A stretch of DNA of 64,000 bases, taken from positions 124,001 through 188,000 of the forward strand of contig CAZXIN010000003.1 of the NCBI GenBank assembly GCA_964640795.1, in the 5' to 3' direction. Shown here piece by piece: positions 44,627-54,257 of this stretch (within the stretch, counting starts at the first letter, position 1; every line of letters starts with the position of its first letter). The notes below the pieces were generated by a model. That model was given only the letters and a program-made list of their open reading frames with translations. It ran no database searches and was not told the origin of the DNA. Source of the stretch: M269 sp964640795. Its GTDB lineage: Bacteria > Pseudomonadota > Gammaproteobacteria > Enterobacterales > Alteromonadaceae. The position numbers were made by a program, and so were the translations under genes.

Positions 44627-46018
44627 CTATTTGCTTTGTGGTTTGAACCAGCACATCTGCTGGTGCATGTTAACTACGGTGCCGACAATAATAAGAGCAG
44701 GTGGTCTGATACCCGATTTTTCGGCCAAAGGTTCAATGGTTTGAAGTGTTCCTGTGACTACTTTTTGCTTTTGTGTTGTTGCTGATTGCACAAGCGCGAT
44801 AGGTGTTTCAGCACTCATACCATGTGCTATCAACTGCTCACAGATAATATTCAGGCCGGTTAAACCCATGTAAAAGACCGATGTTTGATTCGGTTGAGAT
44901 AAACTCGTCCAATTGAGATCGACACTGTCATCTTTAAGGTGTCCGGTTGCGAATACGACCGATTGAGCGTGGTCTCGATGCGTTAGCGGAATACCTGCAT
45001 AACTAGCCGCCCCACTTGCTGCCGTAATACCGGGTACGACCTGAAAGCCGACATTATGCTTGAGTAGCGTTTCAATTTCTTCACCACCTCTGCCGAATAT
45101 AAACGGGTCACCACCTTTCAATCTAACGACACGATTCCCCTCTTGCGCTTTGGTGACAAGGAGTTGGTTGATATCTTGTTGTGGTAAAGTGTGGTTACTT
45201 TGCGCTTTACCCACATAAACCTTCTCAGCGTCTCTTCGGACAAGCTCCAGAATTTCGGGAGAGACCAATCTATCATAGACAACCACATCAGCTTTCTGCA
45301 TGAGCCTCAGTGCTCTAAATGTAATGAGGTCAGGATCACCTGGTCCGGCACCTACAAGATAGACTTCACCTGTTACTTTCTCCGATGACTTTGCTGTTAG
45401 CTTCTCTTCAAACATAGCTTCTGCAAGTGCATCGTTACCCATAAGGAGGTTTTCTGCTATATCACCGTCAAAGACTTCTTCCCAAAAATAACGTCGGCCA
45501 GTGACATTATTGACGGCCTTTTTAACTTTATCTCTAAAACGCTCAGCAAATTCACCAAGCACTTTGATTTGAGGAGGAATAGTTGATTCGAGCTTTTGGC
45601 GGAGGTAGCGCAGTAGAACAGGTGCTACGCCGCCGCTACTCATTGCGATAACTACAGGCGAGCGATCAACAATAGAAGGGGTAATAAAAGTACAAAGAGG
45701 TGTGTTGTCGACGACATTAACCAAGATATCTCGAGCTTTTGCTTCCTCGCTGATTGATTGATTGAGTTTGCTGTTATCAGTGGCAACAAAAACGATGTTC
45801 TTATTGTCGATATCTGTAGATACGAATTCACGATGATGAAGTGTTATTTGCGGATTAGATACAAGTGATTCTACAAAATCACACATCCACGGTGCGACTA
45901 CTGTTATTTGAGCCTCAGATTTGAGCAACAACTCTATCTTACGTGCGGCCACTTCACCTGCACCAACAACGAGACAATGAAGCTCTTGGGAGTCAACAAA
46001 AAGAGGAAAATAACGCAT
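44627..46018 (-). CDS. cysG: Siroheme synthase CysG
   Basis: CysG converts uroporphyrinogen III to siroheme, the cofactor of sulphite and nitrite reductases. The 463-residue protein has an N-terminal CysG-B part (about 1-210: GAGEVAARK dinucleotide fold, SGGVAPVLLRYLR) for dehydrogenation and iron insertion, and a C-terminal CysG-A methyltransferase (about 218-460: GAGPGDPDLIT, VVYDRLV, RLKGGDPFIFGRGGEE). Both parts look complete. No sulphite reductase gene is next to it. Confidence 0.96.
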   Translation of the reverse strand: MRYFPLFVDSQELHCLVVGAGEVAARKIELLLKSEAQITVVAPWMCDFVESLVSNPQITLHHREFVSTDIDNKNIVFVATDNSKLNQSISEEAKARDILVNVVDNTPLCTFITPSIVDRSPVVIAMSSGGVAPVLLRYLRQKLESTIPPQIKVLGEFAERFRDKVKKAVNNVTGRRYFWEEVFDGDIAENLLMGNDALAEAMFEEKLTAKSSEKVTGEVYLVGAGPGDPDLITFRALRLMQKADVVVYDRLVSPEILELVRRDAEKVYVGKAQSNHTLPQQDINQLLVTKAQEGNRVVRLKGGDPFIFGRGGEEIETLLKHNVGFQVVPGITAASGAASYAGIPLTHRDHAQSVVFATGHLKDDSVDLNWTSLSQPNQTSVFYMGLTGLNIICEQLIAHGMSAETPIALVQSATTQKQKVVTGTLQTIEPLAEKSGIRPPALIIVGTVVNMHQQMCWFKPQSK

Positions 46019-46144
46019 AAGTCACCTTGATATCGTGAAGTGCTTATATTCTGACAGTTTCTTTATAACCCCGAAAGACAATATGTGGATTTTATATTTC
46101 TTTGGGGAATAATGAGGTTTCTGCTATATCGAGCTTAAAAATGA

Positions 46145-46170
46145 GGGAATTGAGTTGAACCTCAATTCCC
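46145..46170 (-). terminator. Rho-independent terminator after deaD
   Basis: GGGAATTGAG (46145-46154) and CTCAATTCCC (46161-46170) form a perfect 10-bp stem around a 6-base loop. On the minus strand a T-run follows (TCATTTTTAAG). It lies just after the helicase gene. Confidence 0.8.
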
Positions 46171-46179
46171 ATTAATTAG

Positions 46180-47886
46180 CTATTTTGAACGTTTTGGGGG
46201 TTGATCAGACCATTCACGTAAATTGATACGTTGTCCAGACACTCGCGTTTTCTGTAATGTTTGTTTCGTGGCATCTGGCATACCATCAGGTAGATCAACG
46301 GTTGAATAGTTGTCATAAATTTCAATAGCACCAATATGCTGACTATCGATTTTACCTTCATTGGCAATCGCACCAACGATATTTCCAGGTTTTACGCCAT
46401 GTGCTCTACCCACATCTAATTTAAAGCGCGTCATGCCTTGTTCCGCTTTGCGGCTACGACTGCGAGGTTTGCGGTCACCGCGATCGCCACGATCACCTCG
46501 CTCACCTCTTGGACGGTCGTTGCTTCTCTCTCTTGGCGGACGAGACTTCAAGTCAGGTCGATCACTTTCTTTTAAAACAAGAGGCTCGCTACCTTGCGCC
46601 ATTTGAGCAAGTGCAGCCATGATAACTTCTGGAGTTGCTTCAATTTCAGCAAGTACTTGATCCATTACAGGCATCATAGCTTCGATGTTTTCATCTTTTG
46701 TTGTTTCTAACAACGTTTGTTTGAATCGCTTTAAACGCTGCTCGTTCAACTCTGAAATTGACGGCACCGTCATCGCTTCGATAGGTTGCTTAGTTGCTTT
46801 CTCTATTGAGAACAATAAACGTTTTTCTCTATGTGAGATAAAGAGTATTGCATCGCCCTGACGACCCGCTCGGCCAGTTCGGCCAATACGGTGTACGTAT
46901 GACTCGGTATCATAAGGAATGTCAAAATTAATTACGTGGCTAACACGCTCAACGTCAAGCCCACGAGCAACAACGTCTGTCGCCACAAGCAAATCTATTT
47001 TACCTTGCTTAAGGCGTTCAACCGTTCTTTCACGAGATTTTTGCTGTATATCACCATTAAGTGGCTCAACGTCATAACCACGTGCTGACAGCTTTTCTGC
47101 TAACTCTACAGTGGCATTCTTTGTTCGAACAAAAATAATGACGCCATCAAACTCTTCTACTTCGAGAATTCTGGTTAGGGCTTCGAGTTTATGATGTCCT
47201 GAAACTTGGCAATAACGTTGTCGAATTGTGCTGGCAGTCGATACTTTAGATGCTATCTTGACGACTTCAGGCTTATTTAAATACTTATTTGCTATGCTAC
47301 GGATACGATCAGGCATAGTTGCTGAAAAAAGAGCTGTCTGTCTTTCTTCTGGAGCATGACTTAGAATCCACTCAACGTCATCGATAAATCCCATTCTTAA
47401 CATTTCGTCAGCTTCATCCAAAACTAGGAACTTCAACTGATTAAGCTTCAGGGTGCCTTTCTTAATATGATCAATAACACGGCCTGGTGTACCAACAACC
47501 ACTTGTACACCACGTTTTAATTGACGTATTTGATTGTCGTAAGATTGGCCACCGTATATGGGTAACACACGAATGCGTTGAGAAAAACTGGCGTAACTGT
47601 GGAAAGCTTCTGCGACTTGGATAGCCAGCTCTCTAGTCGGCGCTAGAACCAGTAATTGTGGTGCGTTTAAGTCGACATCAATATTAGCTAACATAGGTAA
47701 AGCGAAGGCGGCAGTTTTACCTGTACCCGTTTGTGCCTGTCCGATAAGATCATTCCCTTCAAGTAACAATGGGATAGTCGCCGCTTGAATGGGAGAAGGT
47801 TTTTCATAACCAACCTTTTCCAACGCTTGCAATAATGCGTTTGGAAGATTGAGGTCTTGAAAAGTGATATTGTCGTCTTGGCTCAT
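46180..47886 (-). CDS. deaD: DEAD-box RNA helicase, DeaD/CsdA type
   Basis: The 568-residue ATP-dependent RNA helicase would unwind structured RNA in ribosome assembly and cold growth. Motifs: AQTGTGKT (51-58, motif I), DEAD (motif II), SAT (III) and HRIGRTGR (VI). A Arg/Gly/Asp-rich linker, then a C-terminal DbpA-type RNA-binding domain (about 480-560: MTRFKLDVGRAHGVKPGNIVG), identify the DeaD/CsdA subgroup. The long frame extends 40 codons upstream, but I chose 47886 because of the CAGGT ribosome binding site and the canonical N terminus (MSQDDNITFQDL). Confidence 0.95.
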   Translation of the reverse strand: MSQDDNITFQDLNLPNALLQALEKVGYEKPSPIQAATIPLLLEGNDLIGQAQTGTGKTAAFALPMLANIDVDLNAPQLLVLAPTRELAIQVAEAFHSYASFSQRIRVLPIYGGQSYDNQIRQLKRGVQVVVGTPGRVIDHIKKGTLKLNQLKFLVLDEADEMLRMGFIDDVEWILSHAPEERQTALFSATMPDRIRSIANKYLNKPEVVKIASKVSTASTIRQRYCQVSGHHKLEALTRILEVEEFDGVIIFVRTKNATVELAEKLSARGYDVEPLNGDIQQKSRERTVERLKQGKIDLLVATDVVARGLDVERVSHVINFDIPYDTESYVHRIGRTGRAGRQGDAILFISHREKRLLFSIEKATKQPIEAMTVPSISELNEQRLKRFKQTLLETTKDENIEAMMPVMDQVLAEIEATPEVIMAALAQMAQGSEPLVLKESDRPDLKSRPPRERSNDRPRGERGDRGDRGDRKPRSRSRKAEQGMTRFKLDVGRAHGVKPGNIVGAIANEGKIDSQHIGAIEIYDNYSTVDLPDGMPDATKQTLQKTRVSGQRINLREWSDQPPKRSK

Positions 47887-48245
47887 GAAATTACCTGAAT
47901 GAAGGGTGAAAATGAATGAATGCGACACAACCGACGCATAACGATATATTATAGCGCATATTTTGCTTATACACCAAGTGAGATATTTAGTTATTTCTTT
48001 TTGCAACAGTGTTTTAGCTTACTTTTTCGAGGTAAAATACGCACAAGTAGTTGGTTAGGAAACGTTTAATCTATTTGCCTTTTAAACAAAAATATTTGAG
48101 ATAATTCTAACTGAATTAGAAATAAAACATCCTATTGACTTTGTATTGTGTCTTTAGCAACAAAAAGCGAAAATTATTAACAATTTGTGCTGCATTTAGA
48201 TAGAGTAAATGGATGTGACAAGGAGTTATTTAAGTTGGAGTATTT
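47887..48245. other. Divergent intergenic region between deaD and prsT-like genes
   Basis: This 359-base AT-rich gap holds the deaD promoter given separately. On the other side, an inverted repeat TTCTAA-N5-TTAGAA lies at 48105-48121, possibly an operator or attenuator for the TPR lipoprotein gene. No clear sigma-54 site (GG-N10-GC type) and no sure promoter for that gene was found. No small gene is visible. Confidence 0.5.
47948..47977 (-). promoter_or_regulatory. Sigma-70-type promoter for deaD
   Basis: On the minus strand TTGGTG (47977-47972) and TATAAT (47953-47948) are separated by 18 bases. The -10 box is perfect. It stands about 60 bases before the chosen start of deaD, which leaves a leader in which the longer alternative frame would not be fully transcribed. 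Confidence 0.6.
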
Positions 48246-50990
48246 ATGAAAGTATTATTGGTTTTAATAACCTCGGTTTTGCTCTTTGCCTGTTCAAAGC
48301 AAACGAGTGAAGAACATCTAAACGCAGCCAGACAGCTCATAGATGCTGGCGATACACAAGCCGCCGTTGTGGAGCTTAAAAATGCGATTCAGAAAGAGCC
48401 TCTATCAGCTGAAGCGAGATTTGAATTAGGCAAGATTTATGTTGGACAGAACCAATACGAAGCTGCAACGAAAGAACTGAGTCGAGCATTAGATAACGGC
48501 TACCCGCCTGAAGAAGTATTACCGCTTCTCTCAAAATCTTATCAAAAGAGCGGTGCGGATGTTGCTTTGAGTAAGATTGAACTCAAAAAGGCGGATTTGA
48601 AGCCGAGTGAAGCCGCTCAAATAGCCTATTTCAAATTACAGTCGATGATTAACCTTGGCGATGAAGAAGGCGCTAAGGCTGTTATTGATGAGATGAAAGC
48701 TTACGATACAAATTCACCTTTCAAGCAACTTGCCCTTGTTATGTCGCTCTTGTTAGAAGACAACCCCGACCTTGCTATGGAGCAAGCTCAACAAATACTT
48801 GAACAATTCCCCGAGCATGAAGAAACATTGTTACTCAACGCTAACCTTCTACTCAATAATAACAAGCGAGACGAAGCTGTTGATTTGTATAGACGTTATA
48901 ATCAGATATCACCTGAAGACAATACAAGTGCTTTTATCTTAGCTCGCCTATTGGTTGATTCAGGGCAAACTGCCGAAGCCGAACCTATCGTTGATCGCTT
49001 ATTAGGTATTCAGGATAACAACGCTTTATTGAATCAGTTAAAGGGGGTTATCTTAGCTAGGCAAGAGAATTATGCAGGTGCGTTAGAATATACAGAGAAG
49101 GCGATAGAAAACGATAGTGCCGATCCCGCTTTACGCCTTGTAGCCGGGCATGCGGCATTCCAGTTAGCTGACTATGAAACTGCCAATCAACATTTGTCTA
49201 TTATTGCCACTCTACTGCCGGAGAATCACCCTGGATTAAAGCTATTGGCTGCAAGTCAGTTGAATTTAGGTATGAGCCTTGAGGCAGGCACTACATTGGG
49301 ACAAACAGATGCCATTGAAGAAGAGGATGCGTTGTTGTTCTCTGCGGCAGGTTACGAGCGCCTGCGTGCGGGTGATTTTATACAAGCTAAAGAATTAGTT
49401 GCTAAGTCAGCCAAAGTCAGCAAGTCAGCCGAAGACCTAACACGATTAGGTATCTTAAGATTGTCGCTAAACGATTTAGCTGGAATCGTCGACTTGGAGC
49501 AAGCGCTAGAGCAACAGCCAGATTTACCTTTAACAAAAGTCACTTTAGCCACCGCTTATCTGGCCAGCAATGACTTCAGTAAAGCCTTAACGCTTGCTAA
49601 AGAGTGGAAAACATCTGAACCAGAAAGCGGTAAGCCTTATTTGCTTTCTGGATCGGTTTATTTTAAGCAAAAGCAGTTTGAAAAGGCCGCTGAAGATTTC
49701 GCTCGATCGGTGGCACTAGAACCAGACTCATCACGTGCCAGATTAGCTTTAGTTGAAGCACAACTTGCTCTTGGTAATGTGACTGATGCGCAGCAGGAAT
49801 TGAGTGCTGCTATTGAGCAGGCACCGAATGATGCCACTCTATTATCTAAGCTCTATCAAATCCAACGCCAGAACAAAGAGGGTGACCTAGCACTAGAGCA
49901 AATCAAAAGTGCGTTGAAAGGCGACACTGATTCGCCCGATTTAAACATATTACTGGCGAGAGTTTTGTTAGCTGAAGGTAAAGCAACAGAATCGCTGGCA
50001 CTGCTAGATGGGTTAAAAGGAGAGATAGTTAACAACGAAGTTTATATGCGTTTAAAAGGCCTTGCGGCAATTCGTAGCAATCGATATGACCTGGCAAGTG
50101 AGCATTATGATAACTGGCTTAAAGCTTCGCCAGATAATAAAAGCGCGATGCTTGGTCAAGCATTCTTTCTCGATCAGCGTGGGGAGTTTGAAGCTGGTTT
50201 AGCTTTATCTACCCGATTTATTAAACAGCGTACAAATGACGCTCAACTTATTTTAATTCACACACATTTCTTGTTGATGACAGGTGATTATACTCAGGGA
50301 GAAGCTTCCTTTAACAAATTACCTACTCAGGTAGCCGAGCTACCCTCAGCTAAAGGTATGTTGGCAAGAATTCAGGCAAATAGGCAAGAGTACGATGAAG
50401 CGCTTAGGAATGCGTACATAGCGTATCAAGCGCAACCTAATAGTCGTAACGTTATTATGAACACATTTATATTAGAAAGGCTTGATAAAAGGCAAGAGGC
50501 AATAAGCTTTTTGGCCAAACATGTAGAGCAGTATCCTAATGATGAGTCGAGCTTAATGCTTTTAGCTGAGCGGAATATTGGAGAAGATCGTAGTTCAGCT
50601 ATCAATAATTATGAGGCAATTATTTCAATTAACCCTGATAACTTTGTTGTATTGAACAACTTAGCTTATTTGTATCAGGAAGATGGCCGCTTGGATGAAG
50701 CAGAAGAACATGCGGAGAAGGCAGTCAGTATTAGTCCTCAAAATGCAGACGCACTTGATACGTTGGCAAAAATCAAACTAGCGAAGAATGAACTAAAGTC
50801 TGGGCTTGATATTTTAGCTAAGGCAAGCAATCAAAGGAATGTGTCGGATGAGATATATGTCAATTATATTGAAGCATTGCTGCTTAACGATCAAAAAGTT
50901 TTGGCAAAAAGACGTATGGATGAGAGAAATATTACTCAGCCAGCGGCATTGGAAAAACTAACAGCACTAAAGCAACAATACGCGTTGTAA
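48246..50990 (+). CDS. prsT: PrsT-like TPR lipoprotein (PEP-CTERM/exosortase associated)
   Basis: The 914-residue lipoprotein has lipobox LLFAC with the acylated Cys at residue 16, followed by a nearly continuous series of tetratricopeptide repeats (for example AAVVELKNAIQKEPLSAEA and AATKELSRALDNG) to the C terminus. This matches the TIGR02917 family PrsT, found with exosortase/PEP-CTERM protein-sorting and exopolysaccharide loci. No exosortase or PEP-CTERM protein is in the window. Its neighbours here (a helicase and MarC) are unrelated, so it stands apart from any such locus. The symbol reflects family membership; the role is not established. Confidence 0.8.
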   Translation: MKVLLVLITSVLLFACSKQTSEEHLNAARQLIDAGDTQAAVVELKNAIQKEPLSAEARFELGKIYVGQNQYEAATKELSRALDNGYPPEEVLPLLSKSYQKSGADVALSKIELKKADLKPSEAAQIAYFKLQSMINLGDEEGAKAVIDEMKAYDTNSPFKQLALVMSLLLEDNPDLAMEQAQQILEQFPEHEETLLLNANLLLNNNKRDEAVDLYRRYNQISPEDNTSAFILARLLVDSGQTAEAEPIVDRLLGIQDNNALLNQLKGVILARQENYAGALEYTEKAIENDSADPALRLVAGHAAFQLADYETANQHLSIIATLLPENHPGLKLLAASQLNLGMSLEAGTTLGQTDAIEEEDALLFSAAGYERLRAGDFIQAKELVAKSAKVSKSAEDLTRLGILRLSLNDLAGIVDLEQALEQQPDLPLTKVTLATAYLASNDFSKALTLAKEWKTSEPESGKPYLLSGSVYFKQKQFEKAAEDFARSVALEPDSSRARLALVEAQLALGNVTDAQQELSAAIEQAPNDATLLSKLYQIQRQNKEGDLALEQIKSALKGDTDSPDLNILLARVLLAEGKATESLALLDGLKGEIVNNEVYMRLKGLAAIRSNRYDLASEHYDNWLKASPDNKSAMLGQAFFLDQRGEFEAGLALSTRFIKQRTNDAQLILIHTHFLLMTGDYTQGEASFNKLPTQVAELPSAKGMLARIQANRQEYDEALRNAYIAYQAQPNSRNVIMNTFILERLDKRQEAISFLAKHVEQYPNDESSLMLLAERNIGEDRSSAINNYEAIISINPDNFVVLNNLAYLYQEDGRLDEAEEHAEKAVSISPQNADALDTLAKIKLAKNELKSGLDILAKASNQRNVSDEIYVNYIEALLLNDQKVLAKRRMDERNITQPAALEKLTALKQQYAL

Positions 50991-51062
50991 GCAATTGGAC
51001 TTTAAGGCTAGGTAAATGAGACATGATTTGCTTGCTGGTACTTTGGGAATATCAATGATGGT

Positions 51063-51698
51063 ATGGTCATGACTGAACAGATTTTATTTATATTTACGTC
51101 GTTATTTACCATGATCAACCCGCTTGCAGCGGTGCCGTTGTACATTTCGTTAACGCAAACTTTTTCGAGTAATACGCGACTAAAAGTTGCTGCCATTGCT
51201 TGTAGTACAGCTTTTGTTGCTATGGTGATATTTGCCATGGCAGGAGAAGCTATCTTTAGCTTTTTTGGTATTAATGTGAATGCACTTAGAGTCGTCGGTG
51301 GTGTTCTCTTTTTTGTGATGGGCTTTGAAATGCTTCGCGGTCGAACAGTCCCTAAAAAGTTTGATCAGGAGACAGATGACAGCTTTGGTAAAGATATCGC
51401 TATAACCCCTTTAGGGATTCCTATGATTTGTGGTCCTGGGGCTATTACAATGGTGATTCTATTTATGCAAGAAGCTGATTCACAAGAACATACATTATCA
51501 GTGGTGAGTGGTATCTTTTTAGTCTGCGTTGCGACAGCATTTATCTTTGCTGTAGGTGAAGGGCTTCTTAAACTTTTAGGTAAAATTGGTGCAAATGTCA
51601 TGATGCGCTTAATGGGGTTGATCATGATGTTAATTGCGGTGGAGTTTTTCTTTGCAGGCATTACTTATTATATCAAAACAATTGCTTCACAGATTTAA
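51063..51698 (+). CDS. MarC family integral membrane protein
   Basis: The 211-residue protein has six hydrophobic segments and begins with FTMINPLAAVPLYISLT. A second repeat, TPLGIPMICGPGAIT, shows the inverted-repeat character of the MarC family. Members include MarC and related proteins, whose transport function is unproven despite the name. ATG 51063 and 51069 are both possible; no strong Shine-Dalgarno decides. It is 72 bases after the TPR lipoprotein gene on the same strand. Confidence 0.88.
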   Translation: MVMTEQILFIFTSLFTMINPLAAVPLYISLTQTFSSNTRLKVAAIACSTAFVAMVIFAMAGEAIFSFFGINVNALRVVGGVLFFVMGFEMLRGRTVPKKFDQETDDSFGKDIAITPLGIPMICGPGAITMVILFMQEADSQEHTLSVVSGIFLVCVATAFIFAVGEGLLKLLGKIGANVMMRLMGLIMMLIAVEFFFAGITYYIKTIASQI

Positions 51699-51883
51699 AG
51701 TAGCCCACCTGATTTAGAGTGTAGAAATCGAAGTTATTCATTTTTGCATAACCTGAGCGCTTTTCAAGTGTGTTTGTATCTTGCAAAAAAGCTGCAAAGG
51801 CACTGACATTTCGCTGAGCACTTAATATCGCGTAGATCCTCTATAGACTCACATGTTCTTAATTTTAGGATTAGTTCTAAGCC

Positions 51884-51913
51884 AAATAAAAAAGCCCGTC
51901 ATTGACGGGCTTT
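51884..51913 (-). terminator. Rho-independent terminator after tolC
   Basis: AAAGCCCGTC (51891-51900) and GACGGGCTTT (51904-51913) form a 10-bp stem with a three-base loop. On the minus strand it is followed by a T-rich run (TTTATTT). It lies about 20 bases after the tolC stop. Confidence 0.9.
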
Positions 51914-51932
51914 GTACGAAATAAATGATTTT

Positions 51933-53282
51933 TTATTTCTTGATCAAGCCTCGATTAATACCGATCAAATCTTTTTCTGTCAGTGTTCCTGCGGCACGCT
52001 TAAGTTCAACTACCGCTTGAATGTAGTCATAACGGGCACCGGCTAGGTTTCGTCTCGCATCAAACAGGTTTCTTGTACTGTCAAGAACATCCACTATGGT
52101 CCTAGTACCTACTTCAAATCCTGCCTCTGTTGCCTTTAAAGCGCTTTCTGCTGATACAACAGATTGTTCAAATGCTCTAATCGTTGATATGTTAGCACGG
52201 ACGTCGTTAAACGAGCTTCTTACTGAACGAACAGTGGCTCTGTGTGTCAGATCTAAATCTTCACTAGCAACAACATAATTATGTCTAGCTTGTCTTTTTT
52301 GATAACCCGCTCTATTACCTGCATAAATCGGGATGTTCAAATTGAGAGCGAGAGATCTATTATCTAATACAGGGAAATCTGCAGATACGCCTTGTGCTGT
52401 ATTGGTTATATTGTTTCTTCCTGCTGACGCCCTAAAACCTAACGTTGGCAAACGACCGGCGTTAGCCAAAGAAATATCTTCTTTAGCAATTTCTTGTGCA
52501 AACTTTCTGCTAAGTAAATCTAAGTTTTTATTGTCAGCAATTTCCAGCCAATTTTCTACTCGCTCAGGTTGTGGCTTAGGTGCATCAAAAGACTCTGTGT
52601 TAAGCGAGCTAATCTCTGCGTGATACTTGCCGGTAATTTCACGCAGCTCTTCTTTACGAAGCTCGACTTCATTCTCTGCTCGGATCTCTTGCGCCACAGT
52701 GTTATCAAAGTTAGCTTGTGCTTCATGTACATCAGTAATGGCCGTTAAGCCCACTTCAAAACGTTGCTTAGTTTGTTCCAACTGACGCTCTATTGATCTT
52801 TTTTCAGCGCGCACAAATTCCAAGCTATCTACAGCTCTCAGTGCTGCTAAGTATCCTCTAACAGAACGATTAATTAATTCCTGTTGAACAACAGCTAAAT
52901 CAGCATCGCTTTGCTGTGCAACTTTTTCGGCACGATTAAGCTGCACCCAATTAGAATGGTCATAAAGTGACAAATCAAGTTGCAGATCTAAACTTAAATT
53001 TTCACGGTCACTTGCGACGATAATAAATTGTGCACCCAATGGGCTTTCACTTGTAGAATCAACATAACTAATTGACCCTGAAATTTGAGGTAAAAGGTTT
53101 GCCCTGCTAATCGGAATACCCGCATAAGCAGCGTCTCTGCTCGCTTTAGCTCTATTAAGCGTTGGGTCGTTCTGTTGTGCTAGCTGATATATCTGTAGCA
53201 AATCATCAGCGTTGGCTGTAGTGCTCAGCCCTAAACCACTTAAACCCATTCCAATAAGCAGCGGCAGTAAATGTTTTTTCAT
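51933..53282 (-). CDS. tolC: TolC family outer-membrane channel protein
   Basis: TolC is the outer-membrane exit duct for efflux pumps and type I secretion. The 449-residue protein has a signal peptide (about 1-25, ending TTANA) and two repeats of the OEP family, with the ARxxxLP-type segments (ANLLPQISGS and ANAGRLPTLGFRAS) and long helices. The C-terminal part has GTRTIVDVLDSTRNLFDARRNL, a conserved OEP feature. It is divergent from nudF, as in E. coli, and has its own terminator. Confidence 0.95.
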   Translation of the reverse strand: MKKHLLPLLIGMGLSGLGLSTTANADDLLQIYQLAQQNDPTLNRAKASRDAAYAGIPISRANLLPQISGSISYVDSTSESPLGAQFIIVASDRENLSLDLQLDLSLYDHSNWVQLNRAEKVAQQSDADLAVVQQELINRSVRGYLAALRAVDSLEFVRAEKRSIERQLEQTKQRFEVGLTAITDVHEAQANFDNTVAQEIRAENEVELRKEELREITGKYHAEISSLNTESFDAPKPQPERVENWLEIADNKNLDLLSRKFAQEIAKEDISLANAGRLPTLGFRASAGRNNITNTAQGVSADFPVLDNRSLALNLNIPIYAGNRAGYQKRQARHNYVVASEDLDLTHRATVRSVRSSFNDVRANISTIRAFEQSVVSAESALKATEAGFEVGTRTIVDVLDSTRNLFDARRNLAGARYDYIQAVVELKRAAGTLTEKDLIGINRGLIKK

Positions 53283-53624
53283 TGTAAATAATCCTGTTTC
53301 CCGAGGAGATTATGTAAATAGTTAGTTTTGGTTATCTCTCTAACCAAAATAATGACGACACGATGAAACCACTTATCTTTTAATTCTAGGTATTCAACTG
53401 CCGTAAATTTAATACGAGCAACACTCTTCCTTTAACAAAGGCTAGGCATGTTTGCTTTTCATCCAGATCAAACAATTATAAATTTTATTTAAATCAATAA
53501 GTAAGTGTTACCTAAATGTAGTAACACAAGGCCTTATAGTGTAACAGAATATTTTCTGAGGTCATTTTTTTAGCTTAATGGTAGGCTAAAAGGCTTTATG
53601 ATTAAAATGTAAGGCTCACTCGTT
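53283..53624. other. Divergent tolC/nudF intergenic region
   Basis: This 342-base region must hold promoters for tolC and the nudF operon. It has two inverted repeats: TTTTGGTTA-N6-TAACCAAAA (53326-53349), and TTTTAGC-N10-GCTAAAA (53568-53591), just before nudF. No gene or sure promoter boxes were identified. Confidence 0.5.
53326..53349. promoter_or_regulatory. Inverted repeat upstream of tolC
   Basis: TTTTGGTTA (53326-53334) and TAACCAAAA (53341-53349) form a perfect 9-bp inverted repeat around TCTCTC, 44-67 bases upstream of the tolC start. It could be an operator or leader hairpin. I know no regulator that uses it. Confidence 0.4.
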
Positions 53625-54248
53625 TTGACACAAATTCACCGATATGCCAAGAAAGACATCGATCTTATAGAGAAAAAAACATTATACAAAGGTTATTTTT
53701 CGATGCATAAGTACAGGTTTAAACACAAGTTGTATAATGGTGAGTGGAGTGTGCCTGTTGAAAGAGAAGTTTTTGAACGTGGTCATGCCGCAGTTGTTCT
53801 GCCTTATGATCCTGTCTTGAAAGAATTTGTTCTAATTGAGCAGATACGCATAGGGGCTTTGGAGACATCCGAACAACCTTGGTTAATAGAGTGTGTCGCC
53901 GGTATTATTGATGAAGGTGAAACAGCAGAAAGTGTTTGTATTCGTGAAGCACAAGAAGAAGCTGGATTGGTGATTAAAAAGCTAATACCCGCAATGAGTT
54001 ATCTGGCGAGTCCTGGTGGAACAACAGAGAGACTTGATGTTTTTATAGGTATTGTTGACGCAGAGAATGCAGGTGGTGTTCATGGGCTTGATCATGAAGA
54101 TGAAGATATCTTAGTTCATCGAGTGCCAGAAAAAACAGCACGAGAGTGGTTAAATCAAGGTAAAATAGAAAATTCAGGGACTATTATTGCTATGCAATGG
54201 TTTTTTCTGAATAAAGACGACATTTTGAAATCACAGTCATTAACGTAG
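53625..54248 (+). CDS. nudF: ADP-ribose pyrophosphatase NudF
   Basis: The 207-residue Nudix hydrolase should split ADP-ribose to AMP and ribose 5-phosphate. The Nudix box spans 93-115 (GIIDEGE, then REAQEEAGL), and the Pro about 16 residues after the box, in the loop ending SPGG, is typical for ADP-ribose hydrolases. The frame starts at TTG with an AAGG 10 bases upstream; no better start was found. It leads the nudF-yqiB-cpdA-yqiA-parE run, conserved in gammaproteobacteria. Confidence 0.95.
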   Translation: MTQIHRYAKKDIDLIEKKTLYKGYFSMHKYRFKHKLYNGEWSVPVEREVFERGHAAVVLPYDPVLKEFVLIEQIRIGALETSEQPWLIECVAGIIDEGETAESVCIREAQEEAGLVIKKLIPAMSYLASPGGTTERLDVFIGIVDAENAGGVHGLDHEDEDILVHRVPEKTAREWLNQGKIENSGTIIAMQWFFLNKDDILKSQSLT

Positions 54249-54257
54249 GGTGTTATA

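Noticed and set aside
46361..46606. Arg/Ser/Pro-rich open frame antisense to the helicase linker
   Set aside because: It mirrors the Arg/Gly/Asp-rich linker of the helicase on the other strand and has no start signal.
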